DNA of 64,000 bases from Streptomyces sp. NBC_00670 (lineage in GTDB: Bacteria; Actinomycetota; Actinomycetes; Streptomycetales; Streptomycetaceae): the NCBI RefSeq assembly GCF_036226765.1, contig NZ_CP109017.1, positions 4,961,001 to 5,025,000 on the forward strand, written 5' to 3'. The notes under the pieces are model-generated. The model worked only from the letters and a program-made list of their open reading frames with translations. It was not told the origin of the DNA and did no database searches. Below, in pieces: positions 35,089 to 44,141 of this stretch. Both the position numbers and the translations under genes were made by a program. Position 1 is the stretch's first letter. Each line of letters opens with the position of its first letter.

Positions 35089-37911
35089 TCACCCCATCTG
35101 TCCCGCCAATAGCGCTTCGATGCCGTCGGCCGACGCGTCAAGAGACAACCGCCGGTAGACGTCGATGGCTTGGAGCAGTGTTCCGATGGCCTCGGGTGAA
35201 TCGGCGCCGTCGGTCGCGCGGAGGCAGCGGCCGATGCCTTCCAGCGCCCGTGCCTCCTCCAGCGGGCAGCGGATGGCCTGGGCGAGCTCCAGCGCTTGGG
35301 TGAAATGCTCGCGTGCACGCGCCATGTCGCCGTGCGTGTGCAGGAGTGTTCCCCAGTGATTCAGGACTTCTGCCTCACCGCATCTGTCTCCCAGTCCCCG
35401 TTCGATCTCCAGGCTTCGCTCGAAGGCCGCCGCGGCGAGGTCGCGGTCACCCACGGCCGCGTGAGCGGCTCCCAGTTCGGTGAGTGCGGCAGCCTCGCCT
35501 CCTCGGCTGCCGAGGTCGCGATATGCGCGCAGAGCCTCCTCCAGACTGCGGATCGCCGCTGCCGTGTCGCCCGAGAGGCGTTCCAGCACCCCGAGATGAC
35601 GCGTGCTGGTGGCACGGCCGAAGCGTTCGCCCAGTTCCGTGAAGTGCTCCAGCGCCAGAGCGTGGGACTCGCGTGCCCCTGTCAGATCACCGGTGAGTCG
35701 ACTCGCTACCCCCAACTCGTTGAGAGCGTAGGCCTGGTGCACCCGGTCGTCGAGCGCCGAGTAGAGACCAAGCGCTTCACGGTGCAGGCGCCGCCCCTGT
35801 TCATACGCTCCGGTCAGGCAGTGGACGACACCCATGTCACGCAACGAGTTGGCCTCGCCGTACCGGTCGCCGAGTTCGCGGTAGATCGAGAGGGCCTCGG
35901 ACTGGGCATCGATGGCGGCGTCGAAGTCACTGGTCTGGCGGCGGACCATACCGAGGTCGGCGAGCGCGTTGGCCTGCCCCAGCCGGTGTCCCACTTGCCG
36001 GTACAAGCTCAGCGCCTGGATCTGTGCCTGGGCCGATGCCTCGTTGTCCGCGGTCAGGTACCAGACGATGCCCGCTTGATTGAGGGCGTCAGCACGCCCG
36101 AGGTGATCACTCAACGCCTCATATCGCGTGGCCGCTTCCTCCAGGGCAGCCGAGGCATCGACGTAGGAACCCATGAACCGTCGTACGACACCGAGTTCGG
36201 CGAGGGCTCCTGCCAGGGCCCGCTCGTCACCGGTCTGCCGAGCGGCCTGGGCGGCGGTCCGGTGCAGTGCGACCGCCTGGTCCCAGGGGCCGGCCTGTCG
36301 CAGGAACGGTGCCATGGCGGCGGACAGCCGCACGACGAGTGGATACAGCGCGAGGTCGTTCGCGCGCCGGATGCACGCCAGGATGTTGGGCCGTTCGGTC
36401 TCCAGCCAGCGCAGAGCCGCCGCACGTGAGTCCATGGCCGGTGTTTCGGTCCGAGGCGCTTCGTCCGGTGGGGATGGGGTCTCCGCACCGCCGCGTACCA
36501 AGTGGGCGTTGGCTGCGGTGAGGGCGACCAGGTAGTACGTGCTCACGCGGCGGATGGTGTCGACGGATTCCATGCTGTCTCCCTCGTCAGCCTGGCCAGT
36601 GGGACCGGAGAGACCGGTGCCGCCAGTGAGGCCGCGCGCGTAGTCACGCAGCAGGTCGTGCAGTCGGTAACGGCCGCCGGGGTGTTCATCGATCAGGTGG
36701 GCGTCGTAGAGGCCGTCGAGGTACTCACGGGCCACCACTGCCGGGATCCCGCCGATGGCCGCGCCGGTGAAGGTATCGAGGTCCGTGCCCGGGTAGGCCC
36801 CGAGCCGTTGGAAGAAGCGTTGGCATTCGGGTGAAAGATCACGGATGGAGAGATCAAACGTCGCGGCGACCGCCCGCTCCCCGGCCCGCAGTTCCGTCAG
36901 GCGGTCCCTGGCGGCGACCAGTCGCTCACGCAGATCCTCGGCCTGCCAGGACGGGTGGTGGCGCAGCCGTGCGGCCAGCAGTGACACACCGAGGGGCAGG
37001 CATCCGCAGAGCTGGACCAACTCCCTGAGTACCTGGAGGTCAAGGTTCTCCGCTGGGCGAGCGCTGAGTCGTATGAACAGATCCACCGCGTGGTCGGGGG
37101 ACAGAGCCCGCACCGGTAGTACGACTTCCTCGTCCGCCACCAGCCTTTTGCGACTGGTCACCAGAACGAGGCAGTCGCCTCCACCGGGCAGGAGCGGCTC
37201 ATACTGTCGGTAACTGGCCGCGTTGTCGAGAATGAGCAGAGTCTTCCTGCCGGAGAGCCGACTGCGCCACATGGCGGCACGGGCCTCGGTGACGGCGCCC
37301 ATGTCGTCGCCGACCGGTATCTGCTGTGTGGGTACGCCAATGGCGGTGAGCAACGAGGAAAGGGCCTCGTCGGACCGCACGGGGTTGCGGCCGGCGGTGT
37401 GGCCGTTGAGGTTGACGAACAGTTGCCCGTCCGGAAACCGGTCGGCGAGCAGGTGACCGGCGTGCACGGCGAAGGTCGTCTTGCCGACGCCGGGCATTCC
37501 GTCGATCACGTGCACCGGCAGGGTGTCACCAACCTCCTGAGCGCCGTGGACCGAGCGCACCAGCGAGTCGAGTTCGGCCGTGCGATCGGTGAACGCCGTG
37601 GTGTCGCGCGGCAGGGAGCGCAGGACCAGTGCGGCGCCGGGGGCGTTCAATCCGTCGCCCGAGGTCGCCGTGGGGTCCGGTGAGTTCCCTGGACTCCGTT
37701 GACCGTCGAGGGTGGTGAGGACCGTAGCCAGACCGGCCGCGACGACGCCCAGGAGTAGAAACGAAGCCCACGGGTGCTGCTGTAATCGGCCTAATCCCAG
37801 GGGCCAATGGCCCTGCTCGGACACCGCGTTCGTGACGAGTCCGGTGAGCAGCGTGGTTACCGTCCCGATGGTGGCGACGGCCGCGATCACCAACCCCCTG
37901 CGGGGCCTCAC
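35089..37911 (-). CDS. NB-ARC / tetratricopeptide-repeat protein of the RiPP locus
   Basis: 940 residues from GTG 37,911. Two membrane helices lie near the N-terminus (LVIAAVATIGTVTTLLTGLV and ASFLLLGVVAAGLATVLT). A STAND NB-ARC domain follows: P-loop IDGMPGVGKTTFA, Walker B TLLILDNA, LVTSRKRL, and CGCLPLGVSLLA. From about residue 540 there are ~10 tetratricopeptide repeats. Proteins of this type accompany FxsA/B loci as the TPR component. It probably senses a signal or protein partner at the membrane. The 172-bp gap to haaA contains only the haaA ribosome site and upstream sequence. Confidence 0.85.
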   Translation of the reverse strand: MRPRRGLVIAAVATIGTVTTLLTGLVTNAVSEQGHWPLGLGRLQQHPWASFLLLGVVAAGLATVLTTLDGQRSPGNSPDPTATSGDGLNAPGAALVLRSLPRDTTAFTDRTAELDSLVRSVHGAQEVGDTLPVHVIDGMPGVGKTTFAVHAGHLLADRFPDGQLFVNLNGHTAGRNPVRSDEALSSLLTAIGVPTQQIPVGDDMGAVTEARAAMWRSRLSGRKTLLILDNAASYRQYEPLLPGGGDCLVLVTSRKRLVADEEVVLPVRALSPDHAVDLFIRLSARPAENLDLQVLRELVQLCGCLPLGVSLLAARLRHHPSWQAEDLRERLVAARDRLTELRAGERAVAATFDLSIRDLSPECQRFFQRLGAYPGTDLDTFTGAAIGGIPAVVAREYLDGLYDAHLIDEHPGGRYRLHDLLRDYARGLTGGTGLSGPTGQADEGDSMESVDTIRRVSTYYLVALTAANAHLVRGGAETPSPPDEAPRTETPAMDSRAAALRWLETERPNILACIRRANDLALYPLVVRLSAAMAPFLRQAGPWDQAVALHRTAAQAARQTGDERALAGALAELGVVRRFMGSYVDASAALEEAATRYEALSDHLGRADALNQAGIVWYLTADNEASAQAQIQALSLYRQVGHRLGQANALADLGMVRRQTSDFDAAIDAQSEALSIYRELGDRYGEANSLRDMGVVHCLTGAYEQGRRLHREALGLYSALDDRVHQAYALNELGVASRLTGDLTGARESHALALEHFTELGERFGRATSTRHLGVLERLSGDTAAAIRSLEEALRAYRDLGSRGGEAAALTELGAAHAAVGDRDLAAAAFERSLEIERGLGDRCGEAEVLNHWGTLLHTHGDMARAREHFTQALELAQAIRCPLEEARALEGIGRCLRATDGADSPEAIGTLLQAIDVYRRLSLDASADGIEALLAGQMG

Positions 37912-38296
37912 GACGGGCGCCCCGTGGAAGTGGACGCACTCGTACGGCCGGATGTTGTTGCTTCTTCGTCCTCACCGAACACTCGGTCAACCCCCGCGAT
38001 TGAATCCTCACCGAGTGTAATCGGAACAGTTCGATGAGTCCTGGTCAAGACCGACAGTCAGACAGGCCTTGGCGGTGACGACCGATTCGCAGTGGTTGGC
38101 AAGAAGCGAGAGGCATGGCCGCCCTTCGGTGACTCGCCGTGCACGTATAACTCGGCTTATTATAGGTCGATTTATACGTACCTGTGCCCCTGTCCTGTGG
38201 AACGGTGTGCGACAGTTGGGCGCGTCGACCGGACAGGGGCGCGCGCACCGCGACGGCACTGGATCACTCGGCCTACGCCGTCCTACCGTGGCCGCC
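37912..38296. promoter_or_regulatory. Divergent region before the NB-ARC/TPR gene and the ABM gene
   Basis: 385 bp with no clear gene. CCGA-N4-TCGG (37,975-37,986) and CCGA-N6-TCGG (38,011-38,024) are two similar short palindromes near the TPR gene. TACACT on the minus strand, close to them, could be its -10. An AT-rich inverted repeat at 38,141-38,181 is listed separately. Confidence 0.4.
38141..38181. promoter_or_regulatory. AT-rich inverted repeat upstream of the ABM gene
   Basis: GCACGTATAA (38,141-38,150) and TTATACGTAC (38,172-38,181) are 10-bp arms with one mismatch around a 21-bp AT-rich centre (ctcggcTTATTATAGGtcgat). It is about 115 bp upstream of the ABM start and is unlike the surrounding sequence. 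Confidence 0.5.
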
Positions 38297-38680
38297 ATGA
38301 GTAATCAGTCGTCGGGGGCCGTCGCGCCCGTCGGGCCGTATGAGCCGCCCTACTACGTGGCTGTGTTCAGCACCGTGCGTACGCGGGAGCAGGACGGTTA
38401 TCGGGAGACCAACGCGCGTATGGAGGAGTTGGTGCGGGGGGTGCCCGGGTTCTTGGGGATGGATCATGCGCAGACTCCTGGTGGGCTGGGCATCACCGTC
38501 GGGTACTTCCGGGACGCCGACGCGCTCGCCGAGTGGCGGCGCGATGCCGAGCACCGGGCGGCGCAGGAGCGTGGGCGGGCCGAGTGGTACGAGAGCTACA
38601 CCTTGCACGTGGCGAAGGTGGAGCGGAGTCATGGGTTCACGAGGGGGGCGCGGTCCTCGCGGGGGACCGTGGCGGACTGA
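38297..38680 (+). CDS. Antibiotic biosynthesis monooxygenase (ABM) fold protein
   Basis: 127 residues from ATG 38,297. The ferredoxin-like dimeric alpha+beta barrel shows YVAVFSTVRT then MEELVRGVPGFLGMDHAQ, GITVGYFRDADALAEWRRDAEHRAAQERGRAEWYESY, and HVAKVERSHGF. The His and Trp pattern is typical of ABM or EthD-like proteins, some of which oxidise quinones or heme. No cluster surrounds it. An AT-rich inverted repeat upstream may be its operator. Confidence 0.8.
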   Translation: MSNQSSGAVAPVGPYEPPYYVAVFSTVRTREQDGYRETNARMEELVRGVPGFLGMDHAQTPGGLGITVGYFRDADALAEWRRDAEHRAAQERGRAEWYESYTLHVAKVERSHGFTRGARSSRGTVAD

Positions 38681-39142
38681 CGCCCGCTGGGCCGGGGCAG
38701 GGCCGTCCGGCCGGGGGTGAGGGCCGTCCGGCCCATGCGGTGGGGGTGGCGGGGGCCGGAGCATGGGTGGTGACCGGCAGGGAGGCCGCGGGTCGGGGAG
38801 GTGTCACGGGGCTCGTGTCCGAGGTCCGCTTCCCGGGTTCACCGGCCGTCACGGCTCAGTCTTCTCGTCTGCGGGGGCCGTGGCGGGCGGGCGGGCTCCC
38901 TGGCCGGTCGCCGTCCGGGCCACCCACCTGCCACCTCCGGACGGTGGTTCGCCCCGCCCCCGGCGCCGGTGCGTTCGTGCGCTGGCCGCCCCCGGCGCGC
39001 CGGTCGTCCCGGGGGCGCGGCGGACGCACGGGCCCCGCCCGCCCCGGCGGGGCCGACGCTCCCACGGGCCCCGGCCGGCCGGGACGGCCCGCCGGCGGTC
39101 GCCCGAGGCGCACCCCGCGTCCACGCACACGAAAGAGGCACC
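38681..39142. other. 462-bp intergenic stretch
   Basis: Very GC-rich sequence with open frames in several directions, all rich in Arg, Pro and Gly and lacking recognisable domains or credible ribosome sites. I see no gene or strong hairpin, only repetitive CCGGGGCC-type runs before the next gene. Confidence 0.5.
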
Positions 39143-39640
39143 ATGAACGCTTCGCGTCCCACCGTCGCCCGTGCGCTCACCAGGTCGGTCGGCGTGGCGC
39201 TGCTGGCCGGCGGGCCCGTCATGCTGCTGCGCGGACTCGGCGGGCGTCGCCAGATCCGTGCCGAACTGGCCGCCCAGCGGATCACGTTCCCGGACAGCGG
39301 TCTGCCCGCCGAACTCGCCCGCCACGCCGGCTCCCCGGTCGGGACCGGGCCCCAGGCCCACGCCTACGCCGCCCTCATCAAGGACCACCTCGCCCACGCC
39401 ACCCACGGCCGCACCTACGCCGAGATCACCGAGGAGCTCCAGTCGACCGGCGGTGACGACGAGAAACTCACCCGGCTCCGCCAGACCGCTTTCATGGGCG
39501 AGACCCTGCGCGCCTCCCTCCTCTCCGCCTACCAGGCCTGGCACCTCACCACCCTCGTCACCGGCCTCGGCACCCTCCTCACCGGCCTGGGCGCGGCCCT
39601 GCTCGCCGCCCCGCCCTCCCCTGCGCGCCCGTCACGGTGA
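39143..39640 (+). CDS. Small membrane-associated hypothetical protein
   Basis: 165 residues from ATG 39,143, behind GAAAGAGGC. An N-terminal hydrophobic helix (SVGVALLAGGPVMLLRGL), a central charged region (RITFPDSGLPAELARHAGSPVGTGPQAHAY), and a C-terminal hydrophobic segment (LVTGLGTLLTGLGAALLAA) suggest a two-helix membrane protein with an exposed loop of about 100 residues. I do not recognise the family. Confidence 0.65.
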   Translation: MNASRPTVARALTRSVGVALLAGGPVMLLRGLGGRRQIRAELAAQRITFPDSGLPAELARHAGSPVGTGPQAHAYAALIKDHLAHATHGRTYAEITEELQSTGGDDEKLTRLRQTAFMGETLRASLLSAYQAWHLTTLVTGLGTLLTGLGAALLAAPPSPARPSR

Positions 39641-39729
39641 GGCGTTCCGGGAGCGATGTCAGACCCTGCCTCTAGTGTCGGAGACGACGCCAACGCGACC
39701 GCCCTGGTCGCCCGTTGAGAGGACGCCCC

Positions 39730-40185
39730 GTGCGCGCACTGCCGAGGACCGAGGACGACTACCCGGCCATGCTGGTCATCCGTACCGACTACCGGGAGGA
39801 CGAGGCCTGGCAGCGGGTGCGGGACGCGCTGGACCAGCCCTGGGTGCTCGACGAGCACGACAGTGTCAAGGAGGAGATCCTCTTCGTCGAGGATCCTGCC
39901 TGGGCGGACGCGGAGCCCTCCGCCGTTCTCGCCGCCCTCACCGCGCCCGAGGAGGACGGCGGGGAGCCGGTCGAGTGCGGCTGGGCGGTGGTCTTCCTCG
40001 CCGACCGCACCGGCATGGAGCACGCGCGGCCGTCGCTGCTCGCGGTGAGCACCGACCCCGAGGAGGAGACGGCACCGTTCCGCATAGCGGCCCGCGTGAC
40101 CCCGCACGAGATGCACTGCAACCTGACGATCGCCAACATGGACTTCGAGGACTTCGAGGGGTGGGACGGGGAGTTGGTTTCCTGA
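39730..40185 (+). CDS. Small hypothetical protein, DUF6924-like
   Basis: 151 residues from GTG 39,730, with GAGAGGAC upstream. Core LPRTEDDYPAMLVIRTDYREDEAWQRVRDAL, a GWAVVFLADRTGMEHARPSLLAV strand-helix segment, and a C-terminal RVTPHEMHCNLTIANMDFEDF. This resembles a family of small Streptomyces proteins with a LVIRTDY/F motif (DUF6924 as I recall). Soluble, function unknown. Confidence 0.68.
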   Translation: MRALPRTEDDYPAMLVIRTDYREDEAWQRVRDALDQPWVLDEHDSVKEEILFVEDPAWADAEPSAVLAALTAPEEDGGEPVECGWAVVFLADRTGMEHARPSLLAVSTDPEEETAPFRIAARVTPHEMHCNLTIANMDFEDFEGWDGELVS

Positions 40186-40230
40186 AACACGGAGGGGGCG
40201 GGCCTCTCGCTCACTGCTTGGTGGCCCGGG

Positions 40231-41022
40231 TCAGTTCCAGGTAGTCGGGGGGCGGAACAGTTCGTACTCCGCCACCTTCTCGAAGCCCATGCCCGCGTAC
40301 ACGGACGCGCCCAGGCTGCTGGCCTGCAGCGTGCCGACGTGCAGTCCGCGGCGCCGGCCCTCCGCCAGCGCGGCGGCGGTGAGTGCCGCGCCGATGCCCC
40401 GGCGGCGGTACGCCTCGGCCGTCGCGACGATGTAGACCCCGGCCACCCCATGGGCGTCGAACAGGAGGGCCGTGCCCACGGCCCGCCCGTCGGCGCGCGC
40501 GACGAAGCGGACGGCGCGCGGGTCCTTCGCCCAGTCCTCCTCGATGCGTACGGAGGCGTCGACCAGCTCCGGGCCCACCCCGAAAGAGGGGCCGTACGTA
40601 CGTACCCACTCGCCGCAGGTCGCGGGGTCCGTGCCCTCCAGCACCTCGATCTCCACCCCGGGCGGCGTCGGCACCTCGGCCACCCGGTCGAGCGCGACGG
40701 CCATGACGGGCATGGCGCCGACCCGCTCGAACCCCTCCCGGGCCAGCAGGTCGACGGTTCCGGGCGCGCTGTCCGGTGCCACCCACCACAGCCAGGGCAC
40801 ACCCGCGAGCGCCGTCCGGGCGCGGGCGAGCGCCTGCGCCGCCCCGGCCTCGTCGCGCAGCCGGAGCACCCCGTTGAGCTGGGTGTGCGCGAGGCCGCTG
40901 CGGTAGTGCGCGAGGTCGTCGTCGCTGCGACCCGCCGCGCCCCAACCCAGCCAGTACGCACGGCAGTTGGCGAGTTGCGGGGCAAGCTCGTCGACGCCCT
41001 TCACGGCGCTCTGCACGGTCAT
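40231..41022 (-). CDS. GNAT acetyltransferase
   Basis: 263 residues from ATG 41,022. An N-terminal half with a degenerate GNAT-like fold (RAYWLGWGAAGRSDDDLAHYRSGL) is followed by a C-terminal canonical GNAT: RFVARADGRAVGTALLF, GVAGVYIVATAEAYRRRGIGAALTAAALAEGRRRGLHVGTL and ASVYAGMGFEKVAEYELFRP. The two-domain layout suggests a tandem acetyltransferase. Substrate unknown; the gene is convergent with the hypothetical protein upstream. Confidence 0.85.
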   Translation of the reverse strand: MTVQSAVKGVDELAPQLANCRAYWLGWGAAGRSDDDLAHYRSGLAHTQLNGVLRLRDEAGAAQALARARTALAGVPWLWWVAPDSAPGTVDLLAREGFERVGAMPVMAVALDRVAEVPTPPGVEIEVLEGTDPATCGEWVRTYGPSFGVGPELVDASVRIEEDWAKDPRAVRFVARADGRAVGTALLFDAHGVAGVYIVATAEAYRRRGIGAALTAAALAEGRRRGLHVGTLQASSLGASVYAGMGFEKVAEYELFRPPTTWN

Positions 41023-41325
41023 GCCCGCAAACCTACCCGGCCGCTCGCGGCGGACGTCGCCGCGCACGCCGTGTACCGGCCGGAGTGGCGGGCATGACGA
41101 GCGGGCACGGCTCGGCGACGCCCCGGCCTTCGCCGCCGGGGCACCGGGCAGCGGGCACCGACGCGGCGGCCGGCGCGTGACCTGCGGCCCGCGTGACCCG
41201 CGGCCCGCCGGGGCCGCTCCCCGGGCGGTGACCGGCGGGGACGTCACGACGGGTGGGCCGGCAAACCGCCCCGGCCCGCGCCCCGGCCCCGGCTCCGGGC
41301 TCCGGCCCGCGCCCCGGCTCCGGCG
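41023..41325. other. 303-bp intergenic stretch with GC direct repeats
   Basis: No gene is seen. A 16-bp sequence, CCGGCCCGCGCCCCGG, occurs at 41,271-41,286 and again at 41,302-41,317, next to CCGGCTCCGG copies. It may form hairpins that end the small gene coming from the right. Confidence 0.45.
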
Positions 41326-41547
41326 CTACAGCTTGTTCAGCTTGGCGTACGGGCTGGGGATCCGCGCCTGCGTCGCACCGAAGTCGACGAGGGCCGCGAC
41401 CCCCTCCTCCATGCCGACGACCCGGCCGAGGCCGTACATGTCGTGCGTGACCCGGTCGCCCACGGCGAAGTGCTTGGGCGGCGGGGGGACCGGAGCCTTG
41501 AAGGGGCTCGTGGGCAGATGGCGTCTGGGTACCACTGGCTTTGTCAT
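41326..41547 (-). CDS. Small hypothetical protein coupled to an MmyB-type regulator
   Basis: 73 residues from ATG 41,547, whose ATGA overlaps the stop of the regulator above. After a basic Pro-rich start it reads FAVGDRVTHDMYGLGRVVGMEEGVAALVDFG, which resembles a CarD/UvrD-C-type SH3-like motif (GD-x-V-x-H-x-x-x-G-x-G). This suggests a small beta domain that could bind RNA polymerase or nucleic acid. Function unproved. Confidence 0.72.
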   Translation of the reverse strand: MTKPVVPRRHLPTSPFKAPVPPPPKHFAVGDRVTHDMYGLGRVVGMEEGVAALVDFGATQARIPSPYAKLNKL

Positions 41548-42416
41548 CGTCTCCAGTATGCGCCCTGGTCCGCCACCGTCCGCGCGAGAAGGCTCAGCGC
41601 GGCCTGCGAGGCCGACCCCGTTTCCGTGGTGACGACGGTCAGCCGCTGGTCGGGCGCGTGCGTGAGGAGCAGCGTCTGCTGGTTGACCACCAGGTCGCCG
41701 ACGTGCGGGTGCCGCATCAGATGCTCGGTGCTGTCGCACGCCCGCACCCGGTGGTCCGCCCACATCGACGCGAACTCCGGACTGCGGGTGACCAGCTCGC
41801 CGACGAGCGTGCTCAGCTCGCGGTCCTCCGGATACCGGCCCGCCGTCAGCCGCAGATGGCCGACCACGGCGTGCGCCTTGGCCTTCCAGCGCGGGTACAG
41901 CTCACGGGTGTGCGGGTCCAGGAACACCAGCCGGGCCATGTTCGGCCGCTCGCCGGGCCGGTCCGGGGCCTCCGGGTCGAGATGGCCGGCGAACAGGGCG
42001 TGCCCGAGCGCGTTCCAGGCCAGTACGTCGCTGCGCCGGCCCAGCAGCAGGGCGGGCACGTGCGCCAGCGTCGCCAGGATCTGCGCGGTGGCGGGCGCGA
42101 CCCGCTCGGCCGGGGGCGGCGGCGCGGGCCGGCTCCGCCGGGGCCTGGTCAGGGTGCGCAGGTGCTCGTGCTCGTCCGGGTCGAGCCGCAGGGCGCGGGC
42201 GATGCCGTCGATCACCTCGTTCGAGGCGTTCAGCGACTGGCCCTGCTCCAGCCGGACGTAGTACGAGGCGCTGACCCCGGCCAGGCCCGCGACCTCCTCG
42301 CGCCGCAGCCCCGGCACCCGGCGCCGTTCGCCGTAGGTGTGCAGGCCGACGTCCTCCGGGCGCAGCCGGGCCCGGCAGGCCTGCAGATACTCGGCGAGCT
42401 GTGCTGATCCGCTCAT
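41544..42416 (-). CDS. MmyB-family XRE transcriptional regulator
   Basis: 290 residues from ATG 42,416. The MmyB HTH reads RRRVPGLRREEVAGLAGVSASYYVRLEQGQ. The ligand domain follows (LAWNALGHALFAGHLDP ... FVSP-like HTRELYPRWKAKAHAVVGHLR). It is divergent from the SRPBCC/MBL/esterase operon, with 173 bp between, and is the natural candidate regulator of it. Its stop overlaps the start of the small SH3-like protein gene. Confidence 0.9.
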   Translation of the reverse strand: MSGSAQLAEYLQACRARLRPEDVGLHTYGERRRVPGLRREEVAGLAGVSASYYVRLEQGQSLNASNEVIDGIARALRLDPDEHEHLRTLTRPRRSRPAPPPPAERVAPATAQILATLAHVPALLLGRRSDVLAWNALGHALFAGHLDPEAPDRPGERPNMARLVFLDPHTRELYPRWKAKAHAVVGHLRLTAGRYPEDRELSTLVGELVTRSPEFASMWADHRVRACDSTEHLMRHPHVGDLVVNQQTLLLTHAPDQRLTVVTTETGSASQAALSLLARTVADQGAYWRR

Positions 42417-42589
42417 GTCCGCCAGTATGCGTCGGCCGGCCGCGCGGAGCCTGACCACGTCAGTGGTAGGAAAGGCCCGGTCTGGCCGGGGGCCCGCGTC
42501 CGGGACGACGGTGGACGGGTCCGCTCCGAGGGGTCCGCCCCCGCGACCTCCACCGGAGCCTTCCCCGACCGCACAGGAGAAGGACAGGC

Positions 42590-43234
42590 ATGTCCACGCA
42601 CACGGCCCCACCCCCCTCAGCGTCCGCGCCCCCCGGCGGGGCGGAGGGCGCCGCCCCCGCCGCCCACCTCGACGCTCCCGCCGCGCACCTCGATCCGGCC
42701 GGGTTCGCCTTCGCCCGCAGCGCCTGGCTGCCGGTCTCCCCGGAGCGGGTGTACGACCTCGTCAGCGAGGTGTCGCACATCGGCCTGTGGAGCCCGAACG
42801 CCTCGCGGGTCCGCTACGACGACGGCGCCGGCCCGCGCCCGGGCGCCTGGTTCGGCGGCCACAACCGCGGCGGCGGCCGGGAGTGGGACAGCAGGTCCCA
42901 GGTGCTCACCGCACGCCCCGGCGCCGAGTTCGCCTACGTCGTGGGCGGGACCGCCGACGGCATCGTGCGCTGGCGGTGGACCATGCGCGCGGACGGCCCG
43001 GGCTCCCTCGTCACCCAGCACTGGCAGCTGCTGCGGATGGACCCGGTACTGGGCGCCACCCGGCGCGAGGTCGAGGCGCTCCGCGACGCGATGGCGGCGA
43101 GCGCGGAGACGACCCTCACGGCACTGGCCAAGTGGCTGCACACCACCCCGCACACCACTTCGCGCACCACGACGGGCGCGGGGACCACCACCGACGGAAA
43201 GGACGCCGCCGATGTCACCGACGTCATCGCTTGA
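42590..43234 (+). CDS. SRPBCC (START/Bet v1-like) ligand-binding protein
   Basis: 214 residues from ATG 42,590, behind AGGAGAAGGA. After a Pro/Ala-rich leader the domain reads WLPVSPERVYDLVSEVSHIGLWSPNASRVRY, then GAWFGGHNRGGGREWDSRSQV and WRWTMRADGPGSLVTQHWQLLRM. This is typical of SRPBCC polyketide cyclase-like or START proteins, which bind hydrophobic ligands. The Thr-rich tail overlaps the next gene by 23 bp, so the operon is coupled. Confidence 0.85.
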   Translation: MSTHTAPPPSASAPPGGAEGAAPAAHLDAPAAHLDPAGFAFARSAWLPVSPERVYDLVSEVSHIGLWSPNASRVRYDDGAGPRPGAWFGGHNRGGGREWDSRSQVLTARPGAEFAYVVGGTADGIVRWRWTMRADGPGSLVTQHWQLLRMDPVLGATRREVEALRDAMAASAETTLTALAKWLHTTPHTTSRTTTGAGTTTDGKDAADVTDVIA

Positions 43235-44141
43235 CCTGGGCTCCGTCACCCTCGACCGGGTCCTGGAGTACGCCGGCCCGGTGGGGATGTCACCGGACAC
43301 GTTCTTCCCCGACAGCGCCCCGCCGATGTGGAGGGACGAGCGCAACCCGGTCGTCCCGCACTTCCTGGACGACGACTCCGGCATCGTCCGCGCGGCGATC
43401 CAGACGTGGGTCCTGCGCAGCGGCGGCCGGACGATCCTCATCGACACCGGCGTCGGCAACGACAAGGAGCGGCCGCACGTGCCGCTGTGGTCGGGCCGGA
43501 AGTCGGGCTTCCTGGCGAGCCTGGCGGCGGTGGGGGTGCGTCCGGAGGACGTCGACGTCGTCGTCAACACGCATCTGCACAACGACCACGTCGGGTGGAA
43601 CACCGTGTGGGAGGACGGGGAGTGGGTGCCGACCTTCCCACGCGCCCGCTATCTGATGCCCGCGCGGGACTTCACCTACTGGGACCCGGCCGAGCGGCGC
43701 GACGCGGCCGGGGGCCCGCACCACCTGAACGTGTTCGAGGACAGCGTGGCGCCGGTGCACCGGGCCGGGCTCGTGGACCTGTGGGACGGCGAGCACGTGA
43801 TCGACGAACACCTGCGGCTGGTCGCGGCGCCGGGACACACGCCGGGCTCGTCCGCCGTCCTGCTCGAATCGGCGGGGGCGCGGGCGATGTTCGTGGGCGA
43901 CCTGGTGCACACCCCGGTCCAGCTCGCGCACCCGCACGTGAACAGCTGCTTCTGCGAGGACCCCGAGCAGGCGCGGGCGACCCGCAGGTCGCTGCTGGCC
44001 CGGGCCGCCGACGAGCGGTCGCTGCTCTTCCCGGCGCACTTCGCGGGCGGCGGCGGGGTCCGGGTGCGGCCGTCCGGAGCGGGCTTCGCGCTCACGGAGT
44101 GGGCGCCGTTCACGGCCCCGGAGGGGACGGTGGAGGCATGA
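43212..44141 (+). CDS. Metallo-beta-lactamase-fold hydrolase
   Basis: 309 residues from ATG 43,212. Metal site motif VVNTHLHNDHVGWN (H-x-H-x-D-H), further ligands in VAAPGHTPGSS and FVGDLV, and a terminal His in LFPAHFAGGGG. The fold matches lactonase or glyoxalase-type hydrolases; the LLIDTG-like LIDTGVG and PHFLDDDSG region suits quorum-quenching lactonases. It overlaps both neighbours and so sits in a three-gene operon with a lipid-binding-type protein and an esterase. Confidence 0.87.
   Translation: MSPTSSLDLGSVTLDRVLEYAGPVGMSPDTFFPDSAPPMWRDERNPVVPHFLDDDSGIVRAAIQTWVLRSGGRTILIDTGVGNDKERPHVPLWSGRKSGFLASLAAVGVRPEDVDVVVNTHLHNDHVGWNTVWEDGEWVPTFPRARYLMPARDFTYWDPAERRDAAGGPHHLNVFEDSVAPVHRAGLVDLWDGEHVIDEHLRLVAAPGHTPGSSAVLLESAGARAMFVGDLVHTPVQLAHPHVNSCFCEDPEQARATRRSLLARAADERSLLFPAHFAGGGGVRVRPSGAGFALTEWAPFTAPEGTVEA

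Noticed and set aside
38681..39142. Long open frames in several directions in the gap after the ABM gene
   Set aside because: All are Arg/Pro/Gly-rich and typical of non-coding high-GC DNA, with no domains or clear starts.
41271..41317. Direct GC repeats as a possible CRISPR-like or att element
   Set aside because: Only two 16-bp copies of simple GC sequence; no spacer regularity and no cas or integrase genes nearby.
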